Shown here in pieces: positions 41,136 through 49,361 of a DNA stretch of 53,453 nt. The stretch's first letter is position 1. Every line of letters begins with the position of its first letter. The notes beneath the pieces are model-generated. The model had not been told where the DNA came from, ran no database searches, and was given only the letters and a program-made list of their open reading frames with translations. Source of the DNA: Selenomonadales bacterium. Lineage in GTDB: Bacteria; Bacillota; Negativicutes; Sporomusales; UBA7701. The stretch lies in assembly GCA_029976065.1 (NCBI GenBank), contig JARKNV010000055.1, positions 1-53,453 on the forward strand, in the 5' to 3' direction. Position numbers and translations under genes: made by a program.

Positions 41136-41576
41136 TTGGCCAATCTTGAATACCGCCTGTTCGACGAAGAGAACGACTACCCCGTCCTCTACACCTACGA
41201 CGCCATCGACGGCGGCGAAATTGCCGCCCGTTTCCTGTGCGACAAATTCATCAAAAACGGCCAACTGTACGAGCGGACCTCGACCGCCAGCGAGCCCCTG
41301 ACCTACGTCATCTACCTCCGCGAGGAGGGCCCGGCCGCGCCGGCCGCCGCCGCGCCGCCCGCAAGCCGTCCGGGGGCCCAGGTCGAAATCCGCCAGGACG
41401 GGGAAAGCGAGGCCCCCGGCCAACTCATCGAAGCGCGCCAGTTCACCGACGCCGTCGACATCGTCCTCTGCCTCGGCAGCGACTACTTCTTCTGGCTGGG
41501 CGAAGAATGGCAGAAAACGCTGACGGTCTTGGACGAAGACCGTAAAGCCTACATTTATTACGCCCAAAAAACATAG
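41136..41576 (+). CDS. Hypothetical protein of the YjfC-type cluster
   Basis: 146 residues from TTG with GAGGAGGAG upstream. It is soluble: an N-terminal domain LEYRLFDEENDYPVLYTYDA...FLCDKFIKNGQLYERTSTASE, an Ala/Pro-rich linker, and a C-terminal part DAVDIVLCLGSDYFFWLGEEWQKTL. No family recognised with confidence. It lies 12 bases before a lipoprotein gene, followed by the ATP-grasp and DUF350 genes on the same strand, so it is probably part of that module. Confidence 0.6.
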   Translation: MANLEYRLFDEENDYPVLYTYDAIDGGEIAARFLCDKFIKNGQLYERTSTASEPLTYVIYLREEGPAAPAAAAPPASRPGAQVEIRQDGESEAPGQLIEARQFTDAVDIVLCLGSDYFFWLGEEWQKTLTVLDEDRKAYIYYAQKT

Positions 41577-41588
41577 GGAGGGATTGCT

Positions 41589-41924
41589 ATGGAACGCGAC
41601 AACAAAACAGCCGCCCTGCTCAGCCTGTTCATGGCCGCCCTCCTGACCGTCACCGCCGGCTGCTCCTCAACCGACCAGGGTCGCCCCGGCCATACCCACG
41701 TCGACCGCAACGACGACGGCTACTGCGACGAAGACGGCGAGCCCATGCCGGCCCGCGCCGGCGGTTCGCACTACTACGGCGCCCCGTTCTTCTTCGGCGG
41801 CACCCGCACCGGCGTCGTCGCGCCCGGACAGGCCGCTCCCGGCTCAAGCCGCTCCGCCACCATATCCAGCGGCAAAGCGGCCCACGGCGGCATCGGCGGC
41901 GTCTCCGCCGGCGGCGGCGGCTGA
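41589..41924 (+). CDS. Small glycine-rich lipoprotein
   Basis: 111 residues. The lipobox is TAGC (Cys 25) after a hydrophobic signal. The mature chain starts with a short Asp-rich loop, HVDRNDDGYCDEDGEP, resembling a calcium-binding EF-loop or dockerin-like repeat, then a Gly/Ser-rich low-complexity tail ending in GGIGGVSAGGGG. The place before an ATP-grasp gene matches that of the DUF1190 lipoproteins YgiB/YjfM before YgiC/YjfC in E. coli; sequence alone does not prove membership. Stop overlaps the next ATG. Confidence 0.7.
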   Translation: MERDNKTAALLSLFMAALLTVTAGCSSTDQGRPGHTHVDRNDDGYCDEDGEPMPARAGGSHYYGAPFFFGGTRTGVVAPGQAAPGSSRSATISSGKAAHGGIGGVSAGGGG

Positions 41925-43159
41925 TGGACTACGCCGCCGCCCGGGAAGAAATCTACGCCCCCCTCAGGAACGAGGGCCTCTTCACCTGGGACTGGCTCTA
42001 CGGCCAGGAATACGCCCTCGCCGTCCCCCGCGCCCTCGGCGAGCGCGAACTCGCGGAACTCCGCGCCGCCACCGAAGCGCTCGGCCGGGTGTACGCCAAA
42101 ACGGTCGCCGTCGTCCAGGCCGGCCCGCCCGCGCTGCTCGCCGGACTCGGCATCCCGGCGGCCGCCCATGAGGCGGTGCGCCTCGCCGTTCTCCCTGACG
42201 CCGCCACCCTCATCGGCCGCTTCGACTTCGCCCGCACCCCGGCCGGCTGGAAAATGCTCGAACTCAACAGCGACACCCCCGGCGGCATCGTCGAAGCCTT
42301 CCACGTCAACGGCCGCGTCTGCGCCTACCACGCCGCCGCCGACCCCAACGCCGGCCTCGAGACCCTGCTGCCCGCGGCCTTCGCCCAGGCGGTCGGCCGC
42401 TACCGCGCCCTCGGCTGCGCCACTGACACCGTCGCCTTCAGCGCCCTCGACTGGCACGCCGAAGACGCCGGCACCGCCCGCTACCTCCTCAAAGCCTCCG
42501 GCCTCGCCGGCGCCTTCGTGCCCCTCAAAGACCTGCGCGTCGAGGACGACCGCCTCTGCGCCCCCGCCGGCGACCGCCTCGAACCCATCGACATATGGTA
42601 CCGTCTCCACCCCCTCGGCCTGCTCGCCGACGACCGCGACCACGACGGCTACCCCACCGGCGCCCACGTCCTAAACCTCGCCGCCCGCAAGCGACTAGCC
42701 CTCGTCAACCCTCCCGGCGCCCTCATCGCCCAGAGCAAAGCCCTCCAGGCCCTCATCTGGTCGCTCCGCGAAACCGGCGGCTTCTTTAGCGCCGCCGAAC
42801 ACGACGCCATCGCCGCCTACATGCTTCCCACCTACTTCGAAAACCGCTTCGCCGGCCGCAGCCCCCACGTCGCCAAACCCGTCCTCGGGCGCGAAGGCGG
42901 CGGCATCACCATTCGCGCCGCCGACGGCGGCATAATCGACCGCGACCGCGAGCAATACTACTGGGACCAGCCGATGGTCTACCAGCAGTACCAGGACCTC
43001 GAAACCGCCGAACTCCCCACCCTCGCCGGACCGCGCACCGGCCGCCTCGTCTGGGGCTCCTTCCTCATAAACGGCCAGCCGGCGGCCGTCGTCGCCCGCC
43101 TGGGCGGCCTCATAACCGACGACCTCGCATACTTCGTCCCCGTCCGTCTCGCCGAATGA
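41924..43159 (+). CDS. Glutathionylspermidine synthase-like ATP-grasp protein (YgiC/YjfC type)
   Basis: 411 residues. It has the pre-ATP-grasp and ATP-grasp pattern: GRFDFARTPAGWKMLELNSDTPGG (substrate/ATP region), DIWYRLHPLGLL, NPPGALIAQSKALQALIW, and HVAKPVLGREGGGI, the nucleotide-binding strand with conserved Lys. It ends VARLGGLITDDLAYFVPVRL. Family members ligate an amine to a carboxylate using ATP. YgiC/YjfC homologues lack the amidase half, as here, and their true substrate is not known. Coupled to the lipoprotein gene and followed by DUF350. Confidence 0.88.
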   Translation: MDYAAAREEIYAPLRNEGLFTWDWLYGQEYALAVPRALGERELAELRAATEALGRVYAKTVAVVQAGPPALLAGLGIPAAAHEAVRLAVLPDAATLIGRFDFARTPAGWKMLELNSDTPGGIVEAFHVNGRVCAYHAAADPNAGLETLLPAAFAQAVGRYRALGCATDTVAFSALDWHAEDAGTARYLLKASGLAGAFVPLKDLRVEDDRLCAPAGDRLEPIDIWYRLHPLGLLADDRDHDGYPTGAHVLNLAARKRLALVNPPGALIAQSKALQALIWSLRETGGFFSAAEHDAIAAYMLPTYFENRFAGRSPHVAKPVLGREGGGITIRAADGGIIDRDREQYYWDQPMVYQQYQDLETAELPTLAGPRTGRLVWGSFLINGQPAAVVARLGGLITDDLAYFVPVRLAE

Positions 43160-43186
43160 CGGCGAACAACAAGGAGGCTGATCACC

Positions 43187-43621
43187 TTGGGACACCAATG
43201 GGCCAACATCGTCAACTTTCTCATCTACCTCGGCGTATCGCTGCCCCTTCTCGGGCTCGGCATCTACCTCTTCATGCTCACCACCCCCTACAAGGAAGAA
43301 CGGCTCATCGCCGCCGGCGACGAAGACGACCGCCGCCAGGCCAACGCCGCCCAAGCCACCGCCTACGACCTCGGCGGCAAAATCCTCGGCCTCTCGCTCG
43401 TCCTCGCCTCGGCCGTCTATCACGCCGTCAACTACGTCGACCTCATCATCTGGGGCCTCATCGGCATCATCTTCCAAATCATCGTCTTCTACATATTCGA
43501 ACTCATCACCCCCTTCACCGTCACCAAAGAAATCCCCCAGGGCAACATCGCCGTCGGCATCTTCTCCGCCTTCCTCAGCGTAGCCGCCGGCCTGCTGCTC
43601 GCCGCCCTCATCAGCTACTAA
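43187..43621 (+). CDS. DUF350 family membrane protein (YjfL-like)
   Basis: 144 residues from TTG with AAGGAGG nine bases upstream. Four hydrophobic segments (about 8-28, 64-82, 88-110, 122-142) arranged as two similar halves, the DUF350 pattern. LTPYK-type and FELITPFTVTKEI are typical. DUF350 genes commonly accompany YjfC-type ATP-grasp genes. The TAA stop ends exactly on the first base of a palindromic repeat (43621). Confidence 0.85.
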   Translation: MGHQWANIVNFLIYLGVSLPLLGLGIYLFMLTTPYKEERLIAAGDEDDRRQANAAQATAYDLGGKILGLSLVLASAVYHAVNYVDLIIWGLIGIIFQIIVFYIFELITPFTVTKEIPQGNIAVGIFSAFLSVAAGLLLAALISY

Positions 43622-43847
43622 GCGGTTGCCGAGGAAGTCCATCTGCGGCGTACCCGCAAGGGGCAGGCCGCCGTGCTGAAGCACTAAGAACGGCGCACTT
43701 GCTCCTCAGAGCGCTTGCTAGCGTACAGCAACAAGTACGCTAGCAAGCGCTCGCACCCTCTCGGGCATAAGCGATCACATCAACGCTAAAGCGTTGTGTC
43801 TGCTTATCCGGTGCGCCTTGCACCTGGAGCTTCCCTAGACAACCGCT
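43621..43847 (+). repeat. Palindromic repeat, composite A variant with perfect 18-bp hairpin
   Basis: The ends AGCGGTTG (43621-43628) and CAACCGCT (43840-43847) pair, followed by AGGAAGTCCA against TGGAGCTTCC. Inside, GAGCGCTTGCTAGCGTAC (43709-43726) and GTACGCTAGCAAGCGCTC (43735-43752) are perfectly complementary, and ATAAGCGATCACATC...AACGCTAAAGCGTT...GTGTCTGCTTAT (43756-43807) forms a second hairpin. It begins at the last base of the DUF350 stop codon. Confidence 0.85.
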
Positions 43848-43860
43848 ACAACAAAAGCAA

Positions 43861-43893
43861 AAAAAACCGGCTGGCCTGGCGCCAGCCGGTTTT
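43861..43893. terminator. Bidirectional terminator
   Basis: AAAACCGGCTGG pairs perfectly with CCAGCCGGTTTT around a 7-base loop. It lies just before the end of the minus-strand DUF4127 gene. Confidence 0.85.
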
Positions 43894-43895
43894 CC

Positions 43896-45440
43896 TCATA
43901 AATTGATATCCACCTCGAACATCCTGTTCCACGGGAAGCCCGCCTTAAACCTATCCAGCGGGTACGCCGGGAAATTCTTCGCCGCGAACGCCCGCAGGCG
44001 CTGATTCACCTCCATCGTCAGGCGGGGCGCCATATCGTTCAGATAAAACCAATTGCCGCCGGCGGGATAAAGCACCTCGCGTCCCAGCGCCCCTCGCACA
44101 TTCGCCTGGTACGCCCAGTCATCCAGCAGCCTCGTCGCCAGCAGGCGGTCCTTCGCCGCGGCCGTCATCCGCGGCGCCAGCAGCCCCTGCCCGATCACAT
44201 ACCCCAGCGTATTGCTCGCCGTATTCCAGCCCGAATAAGCCGCCAGGCGGAAAAGCAGCTTGCGGCGGGCCAGCTCCGTCATCAGCGCGTTATCCGCCCC
44301 GTTCGCGTACGCCACATCACCCACCGCCACCGGCTCGCCCCGGGCGACGCTCGCCTCCACCTCGCCCGCGAAAACAAACGCGGCGGCCGTCATACGGCTG
44401 CGGTTAGCGGCAACGCCCGCCTCGTGCGTAACCCCGTCCTCCGGCGTATTCACCGCCAGCACCAGATCCGGCCTCGTCCCCGTAAGCAGCAGCCCGCCCG
44501 CGGCCAGCACATGCTCATTCACCGTCCGGCCCAGCGGCACATCCTCATACGAAGGCACCGTCTCCGGCCCCGCCCCCGGCGCATAAAACACCCGCACCAG
44601 CGGCATGCGGACAACCGCGTTGTTCGCCGCCCGCACCACCATCAGCATCCCCAGCTGATCGGCCCCCGGGAACGACGCATACTTCGACGCCGGCAGCCCG
44701 GCCGTCTCCGCCGCCATCTGGCGCGACTCCATATGCGACTGCGAAAAAGGCGAGCAATCGTCCCGCCCCAGCAGGAAAAACGCGAACGTCCCATCCTTCA
44801 CGTAATCCACCAGGCCCACATTCGCCGCGAAATTCTTATTCCGCCGCTCGAACCAGTCGTCCAGCACCGCCTCCGGGATCGCCGCCGCCAAGCCCTTCAG
44901 CTCGGCCTCTTCGCCGTGGCTCAGGCCGGCCGTCTCCGCCTTGTCGCGCAGCGCCGTCAGGCGAAAAATCTTCGGCCCGTAAACCTCGTAATAATCAGGC
45001 TCCACCCCGCCGAAACTCGCCTGCGGCGACCGCATAATCGTCCCGAAAACATACAGCCGCGCCCCCGGATTCGCCATCTTCAGGCTCAAAAAACGGGCCA
45101 GCCGTTCCGCGATCACATCCTCCGCCAAATTATGCCGGCGCGACTCCACCAAGCTCCCGTACAGCAGCGCGTCGCTCGACGCCACCACCGCGTCCGCCGT
45201 GCGGCAATTCTCCATCAGCCAGCCCCACAGCGCCTCCGGATTCCCCGGCCGCGTCCGGCTGCCCAGCAGCTCCGCCGGCGGCGTCACAATCTCCAACCCC
45301 GCCGCCTTCGCCGTATCCACCACATAATCCAAACTCACCGGGCGATTATCGAACGGCACATACACAATCGTCTGCGCCGCCGCCGGCCCGCCCGCCAAAC
45401 AAAACACCGCCACAACCACAGCCACAACAAATTTGCGCAT
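43896..45440 (-). CDS. Exported DUF4127 family protein
   Basis: 514 residues from ATG 45440 with GGAGG 5 bases upstream; the frame extends further up but without a ribosome site. Signal peptide MRKFVVAVVVAVFCLAGGPAAAQ. The mature protein opens with IVYVPFDNRPVSLDYVVDTA, the DUF4127 signature, then SSDALLYGSLVESRRHN, YVFGTIMRSPQASFGG, FFLLGRDDCSPFSQSHMES and YSGWNTASNTLGYVIGQG. The enzymatic role of the family is not established; its Asp/Asn/His-rich motifs suggest a hydrolase acting outside the cytoplasm. Stands alone. Confidence 0.88.
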   Translation of the reverse strand: MRKFVVAVVVAVFCLAGGPAAAQTIVYVPFDNRPVSLDYVVDTAKAAGLEIVTPPAELLGSRTRPGNPEALWGWLMENCRTADAVVASSDALLYGSLVESRRHNLAEDVIAERLARFLSLKMANPGARLYVFGTIMRSPQASFGGVEPDYYEVYGPKIFRLTALRDKAETAGLSHGEEAELKGLAAAIPEAVLDDWFERRNKNFAANVGLVDYVKDGTFAFFLLGRDDCSPFSQSHMESRQMAAETAGLPASKYASFPGADQLGMLMVVRAANNAVVRMPLVRVFYAPGAGPETVPSYEDVPLGRTVNEHVLAAGGLLLTGTRPDLVLAVNTPEDGVTHEAGVAANRSRMTAAAFVFAGEVEASVARGEPVAVGDVAYANGADNALMTELARRKLLFRLAAYSGWNTASNTLGYVIGQGLLAPRMTAAAKDRLLATRLLDDWAYQANVRGALGREVLYPAGGNWFYLNDMAPRLTMEVNQRLRAFAAKNFPAYPLDRFKAGFPWNRMFEVDINL

Positions 45441-45604
45441 CTTATCCTCCAGCGAAACAAAAAGCCTTTTCTTTCTGCTATTCTGCCTGCCGGCTGGCAA
45501 ATCCTCCCTCGAAACGGCCCGCAGACGAATAACACAGCACAAACCGGGACGAAAAAACCGCCGCAATATGATATGCTATAACCAGAAAACACGCGAGGTG
45601 CGCC

Positions 45605-46174
45605 ATGGACAACATCAGCCACGAAACCATGTGGAAAGCCGTCGTCGCCAGCGACCCCGCCTACGACGGCCGCTTCTGCTACGGCGTCAAAACCACCGGC
45701 ATCTTCTGCCGTCCCTCCTGCAAATCGCGGCCCCCCCGCCGCGAAAACACCCTCTTCTTCCCCGGCCCCGCCGCCGCCCTCGCCCAGGGCTACCGGCCCT
45801 GCAAACGCTGCCGCCCCGACGCCCTCATCCCTCCGGGCGAAGACCTCATCCGCATCGCCCGCCTCCTCCTCGACACCGAATACGACAACCCCGCCATCCT
45901 CGCCGAACTCCCCGGCCGCGTCGGCCTCAGCCGTTCCCACCTCACCCGCCTCTTCAAACAACACACCGGCGCCTCCCCCCGCCAATACCTCCACACCCTC
46001 CGCATCCACCGCGCCGAACACCTTCTCGCCCACGGCACCCTCACCGGCACAGGCATCGCCTACGCCGTCGGCTACAACACCCCCGGCCGCTTCTTCGCCG
46101 CCTTCCGCGCCCGCACCGGCCTCTCCCCGCGCGCCTGGCGCCGGCAAGCCGCCGGACAGGAGGAAACACCATGA
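45605..46174 (+). CDS. adaA: AdaA-type methyl-phosphotriester sensor and AraC-family activator
   Basis: 189 residues; RBS GAGGTGCGCC before ATG. The N-terminal Ada domain has the four zinc cysteines 35, 39, 66 and 69 (IFCRPSC, GYRPCKRC); Cys 35 is the one that takes a methyl group from phosphotriesters in DNA. After it comes an AraC helix-turn-helix domain: LPGRVGLSRSHLTRLFKQHTG, and YAVGYNTPGRFFAAFRARTG. Methylation turns it into an activator of the adaptive response, including the ogt gene that overlaps its end. The split adaA/ogt arrangement is like that of Bacillus, unlike the fused Ada of E. coli. Confidence 0.93.
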   Translation: MDNISHETMWKAVVASDPAYDGRFCYGVKTTGIFCRPSCKSRPPRRENTLFFPGPAAALAQGYRPCKRCRPDALIPPGEDLIRIARLLLDTEYDNPAILAELPGRVGLSRSHLTRLFKQHTGASPRQYLHTLRIHRAEHLLAHGTLTGTGIAYAVGYNTPGRFFAAFRARTGLSPRAWRRQAAGQEETP

Positions 46175-46653
46175 CCGGCCTCACAACCGCCACCCTTGAC
46201 ACCCCCATCGGCCCCCTCGCCATCGACGCCGCCAGCGGCGGCATCGTCGCCATCCGCTTCGCCGCCGGCCCCGGCCCCGTGCCCGCCGCAATGCCCCCCT
46301 GCCTTGAGCAAGCCCTCCACGAACTCACCGCCTACTTCGCCGGCCGGCTCACCGCCTTCACCGTCCCCCTCCGGCCCGGCGGCACCCCCTTCCAGCGCGC
46401 CGTCTGGGACCGGCTCGCCGCCATCCCCTACGGCACCACCATCTCCTACCGCCACCTCGCCGCCGCCCTCGGCCGGCCCGCCGCCGTCCGCGCCGTCGGC
46501 GCCGCCAACGGCCGCAACCCCATCCCCGTCATCATCCCCTGCCACCGCGTCATCGGCACCGACGGCAGCCTCACCGGCTACGCCGGCGGTCTTGGGAAAA
46601 AACAATGGCTCCTCGACCACGAACGGCGCACCCTCGCCCCCGCCCGCCCCTGA
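46171..46653 (+). CDS. ogt: Methylated-DNA-protein cysteine methyltransferase
   Basis: 160 residues from ATG 46171, overlapping the adaA stop (ATGA). The C-terminal domain has GTPFQRAVWDRLAAIPYGTT, AVGAANGRNPIPVIIPCHRV with the acceptor Cys 124, and SLTGYAGGLGKKQWLLDHE. It removes alkyl groups from O6-guanine in one suicidal step. Co-expressed with its sensor-activator. Confidence 0.95.
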   Translation: MTGLTTATLDTPIGPLAIDAASGGIVAIRFAAGPGPVPAAMPPCLEQALHELTAYFAGRLTAFTVPLRPGGTPFQRAVWDRLAAIPYGTTISYRHLAAALGRPAAVRAVGAANGRNPIPVIIPCHRVIGTDGSLTGYAGGLGKKQWLLDHERRTLAPARP

Positions 46654-46833
46654 CCCGTCGCCCGACCCGCGCTCCCGGCGGCCTGCCCGGAGCGCTTTTT
46701 AATTGGCCGTGAAATATACTTACCAAAATAGGAACTCTCCCGGCCGCCAAATAATATATAGCAAAAACGACGCAGCTACCATCGGGCCCCTCAGCCGGCG
46801 CAGCATCCCCCCACCCGCGAAGGGAGCGATACC

Positions 46834-47412
46834 GTGACCGTCCTCGAGCAGATCCTCGAAGCCAACCGCCGCTTCGTCGCCAGCCCGCCGTCCGGCCTCT
46901 CCCCGGCAGCCCCCAAACCCAGCAAACTGCCGCGGCGGCAAATCGCCCTCCTCACCTGCATGGACACCCGCCTCGTCGACTTCCTCGAACCCGCCGTCGG
47001 CATCCGCCGCCAAGACGCCGTCGTCATCAAAAACGCCGGCAACTCCGTCACCGGTCCCTTCGGAGCCAGCATCCGCAGCCTCCTGCTCGCCATCTTCGAA
47101 CTCGGCGTCCGCGAAATCCTCGTCATCGGCCACGAAGACTGCGGCGCCGCCGGCGCCGACCCCGCCGCCCTCACCGCCAAAATGCTCGCCCGGGGCATCT
47201 CCGCCGACGCCATCAAAATGATCGAAGGCCAGCTTGCCGCCTGGCTCGGCAACATCCATCACCCCGAAGCCAACGTCGCCCAGGTCGTCGGCCGCATCCA
47301 CGCCAACCCCCTCATCCCGCGGGAAATCCCCGTCCACGGCCTCCTCTTCGACCCCCACGGCGGCGGCATCCGCGTAATCGTCGACGGCTACGCCCCGCCC
47401 CCTGAAAAGTGA
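46834..47412 (+). CDS. Beta-class carbonic anhydrase
   Basis: 192 residues from GTG with GAAGGGAG upstream. The zinc and active-site residues are Cys 42, Asp 44 and Arg 46 (CMDTRL), and His 100 and Cys 103 (GHEDCG). KNAGNSVTGPFGASIRSLLL lies between. It interconverts CO2 and bicarbonate in the cytoplasm. It is a single gene with a terminator directly at its end. Confidence 0.92.
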   Translation: MTVLEQILEANRRFVASPPSGLSPAAPKPSKLPRRQIALLTCMDTRLVDFLEPAVGIRRQDAVVIKNAGNSVTGPFGASIRSLLLAIFELGVREILVIGHEDCGAAGADPAALTAKMLARGISADAIKMIEGQLAAWLGNIHHPEANVAQVVGRIHANPLIPREIPVHGLLFDPHGGGIRVIVDGYAPPPEK

Positions 47413-47436
47413 AGCAGGCTCGCCTGCTTCTTTTTT
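47411..47436 (+). terminator. Rho-independent terminator
   Basis: GAAGCAGG (47411-47418) and CCTGCTTC (47423-47430) around CTCG, then TTTTTT. It starts within the carbonic anhydrase stop codon. Confidence 0.9.
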
Positions 47437-47508
47437 CATACCGGCAGGAATTTGCCCGTCGCAGTGTGAAATAACCCAAGAAAAGGCAAAACTCAGGAGG
47501 TAAATACC

Positions 47509-48636
47509 ATGAAAGAACTCTACTTAGGCGGCCGGTCCCTCGTCTGCGGCCGCGGCTCCCTCGACCACCTCGCCACCCTCGCCGCCCGCCGCGCCTGCAT
47601 CGTCACCGGCGGCTCCTCCATGCTCAAACACGGCGTCGTCGCCAAAATCGAAAAAATTCTCCAGGCCAACGGCTGCGCCACCATGGTCCACGCCGGCGTC
47701 CCCGCCAACCCCGACACCGCCGCCGTCCTCGCCGGCGTCGCCAAAATGCGCCCCTTCGCCCCCGACCTCGTCATCGCCGTCGGCGGCGGCTCCGCCCTTG
47801 ACGCCGCCAAAGTCATCACCCTCTTCACCGAATACCCCGACCTCGACTTCGCCGCCGCCCTAGCCGGCACCCTGCCCGCCGCGCGCCGCGCCATCCGCCT
47901 CGTCGCCGTCCCCTCCACCTCCGGCACCGGCAGTGAAGTAACCAAAGTCGCCGTCGTCACCTTCCACGACCAAAACCTCAAAATCGGCCTCCGCACCCCG
48001 GCCTTCATCCCCGACCTCGCCATCCTCGACGCCGACATCACCCTCACCATGCCCCCCAACGTCGTCGCCGAAACCGGCATGGACGCCCTCACCCACGCCG
48101 TCGAATGCTACACCAACCGCGCCATCGACGACTTCACCGGCCCCATGGCCCTGGGAGCCGCCGCCGGCCTCTTCGAATACCTCCCCATCTCCTTCCGCGA
48201 CAAAACCCTCGACAGCCGCGAAAAAGTCCACCACTTCCAAGCCCTCGCCGGCCTCGCCTTCAACAACGTCGGCCTCGGCGCCGCCCACGGCATCGCCCAC
48301 GCCCTCGGCGGCCTCTGGGACCTCGGCCACGGCCTCGCCAACGCCATCCTCCTGCCCCACGTCCTCGAATTCAACGCCCGCGACCCCTGGGTCCGGAGCC
48401 AGCTCGACCGCCTTGCCGCCGCCGCCGGCGCCGCCGACTTCGCCGCCGCCGTCCGCGGCCTGGGCAAAACCCTCGGCATCCCCGCCTCCCTCCGCGACCT
48501 CGGCATCGCCCGCGAAACCTTCGACGCCGCCCTGCCCCAGCTCGTCGCCGGCTCCCTCCTCGGCGCCACCCGCGTCAACCCCGTCCCCGTCACCCCCGCC
48601 GAAATGGAAGCCCTCCTAAGGCGCGTCTACCAGTGA
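47509..48636 (+). CDS. Iron-containing alcohol dehydrogenase
   Basis: 375 residues; RBS AGGAGG. Type III ADH: VIAVGGGSALDAAKVI (NAD(P) binding), PSTSGTGSEVTKVAVVT, the metal-binding Asp/His set in MDALTHAVECY, LGAAHGIAHALGG and WDLGHGLANAILLPHV. It reduces an aldehyde to an alcohol in fermentation or the reverse. The substrate is not defined. Its stop overlaps the GTG of the DUF523 gene. Confidence 0.93.
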   Translation: MKELYLGGRSLVCGRGSLDHLATLAARRACIVTGGSSMLKHGVVAKIEKILQANGCATMVHAGVPANPDTAAVLAGVAKMRPFAPDLVIAVGGGSALDAAKVITLFTEYPDLDFAAALAGTLPAARRAIRLVAVPSTSGTGSEVTKVAVVTFHDQNLKIGLRTPAFIPDLAILDADITLTMPPNVVAETGMDALTHAVECYTNRAIDDFTGPMALGAAAGLFEYLPISFRDKTLDSREKVHHFQALAGLAFNNVGLGAAHGIAHALGGLWDLGHGLANAILLPHVLEFNARDPWVRSQLDRLAAAAGAADFAAAVRGLGKTLGIPASLRDLGIARETFDAALPQLVAGSLLGATRVNPVPVTPAEMEALLRRVYQ

Positions 48637-49124
48637 TCCTCGTCAGCGCCTGCCTCCTCGGCCTCGCCTGCCGCTACGACGGCGGCCACAACCGCTGCCC
48701 GGCCCTCGACAACCTCGCCGCCGCCGGCCTCTGCCTACCCGTCTGCCCCGAGCAGCTCGGCGGCCTGCCCACCCCCCGGCCCCCCGCCGAAATAACCGGC
48801 GGCGACGGCGCCGCCGTCCTCGCCGGCCGGGCCGGCATCAGCCGCCAAAACGGCGCCGACCTCACCGCCCCCTTTCTGAACGGCGTCCGGCAAACCCTCT
48901 TCCTCGTCCGCGCCATCCCCGTCACCGCCGCCGTCCTCAAAGCCCGCAGCCCCTCCTGCGGCGTCGGCGCCATCTACGACGGCACCTTCACCCGCACCCT
49001 GCGGCAGGGCAACGGCGTCCTCGCCGCCGCCCTGGCCGAGCTTGGCATCCCGCTCTATACTGAGCTTGACCTGAATGAAGAAACCTTACGGCTTTTATTT
49101 GATCAGTCAGGGGCAGACCGTTGA
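48633..49124 (+). CDS. DUF523 domain protein
   Basis: 163 residues from GTG overlapping the ADH stop. ILVSACLLGLACRYDGGHNRC is the DUF523 N-terminal signature, followed by LCLPVCPEQLGGLPTPRPPAEI and VLKARSPSCGVGAIYDGTF. It has five or so conserved Cys that suggest metal or persulfide chemistry; biochemical role unknown. Its last codons, GAC CGT TGA, are part of a palindromic repeat arm beginning at about 49117. Confidence 0.9.
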   Translation: MILVSACLLGLACRYDGGHNRCPALDNLAAAGLCLPVCPEQLGGLPTPRPPAEITGGDGAAVLAGRAGISRQNGADLTAPFLNGVRQTLFLVRAIPVTAAVLKARSPSCGVGAIYDGTFTRTLRQGNGVLAAALAELGIPLYTELDLNEETLRLLFDQSGADR

Positions 49125-49290
49125 TGACCGCCATCTGCGGCGTCCCCGCAAAGGGCAGGCCGCCCCTCTAACCGCTTCGCCCCACGGGCATAAGCGATCG
49201 CATCAGCGCTAAAGCGCTGTGCGCCTGCTTAAAGCGTTAAGAGGGGCGCACTTGCTCCTCGGCTGCGGCCCTGAGCGGCCCGCGCCCAGT
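49117..49290 (+). repeat. Palindromic repeat, truncated composite
   Basis: The left arm ACCGTTGATGACCGCCATCT matches family A, but no right arm follows. It goes on with GTCCCCGCAAAGGGCAGGCC, as at 43650-43670, and the module GGGCATAAGCGATCGCATC...CAGCGCTAAAGCGCTG...TGCGCCTGCTTA. It provides the stop codon of the DUF523 gene. Confidence 0.7.
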
Positions 49291-49361
49291 CCCTTTTTCG
49301 CACCGTGGCAGAAGAGATTACATAAAATGAACTAGGATTCTTTTCCTTCGGAGGAATAACC

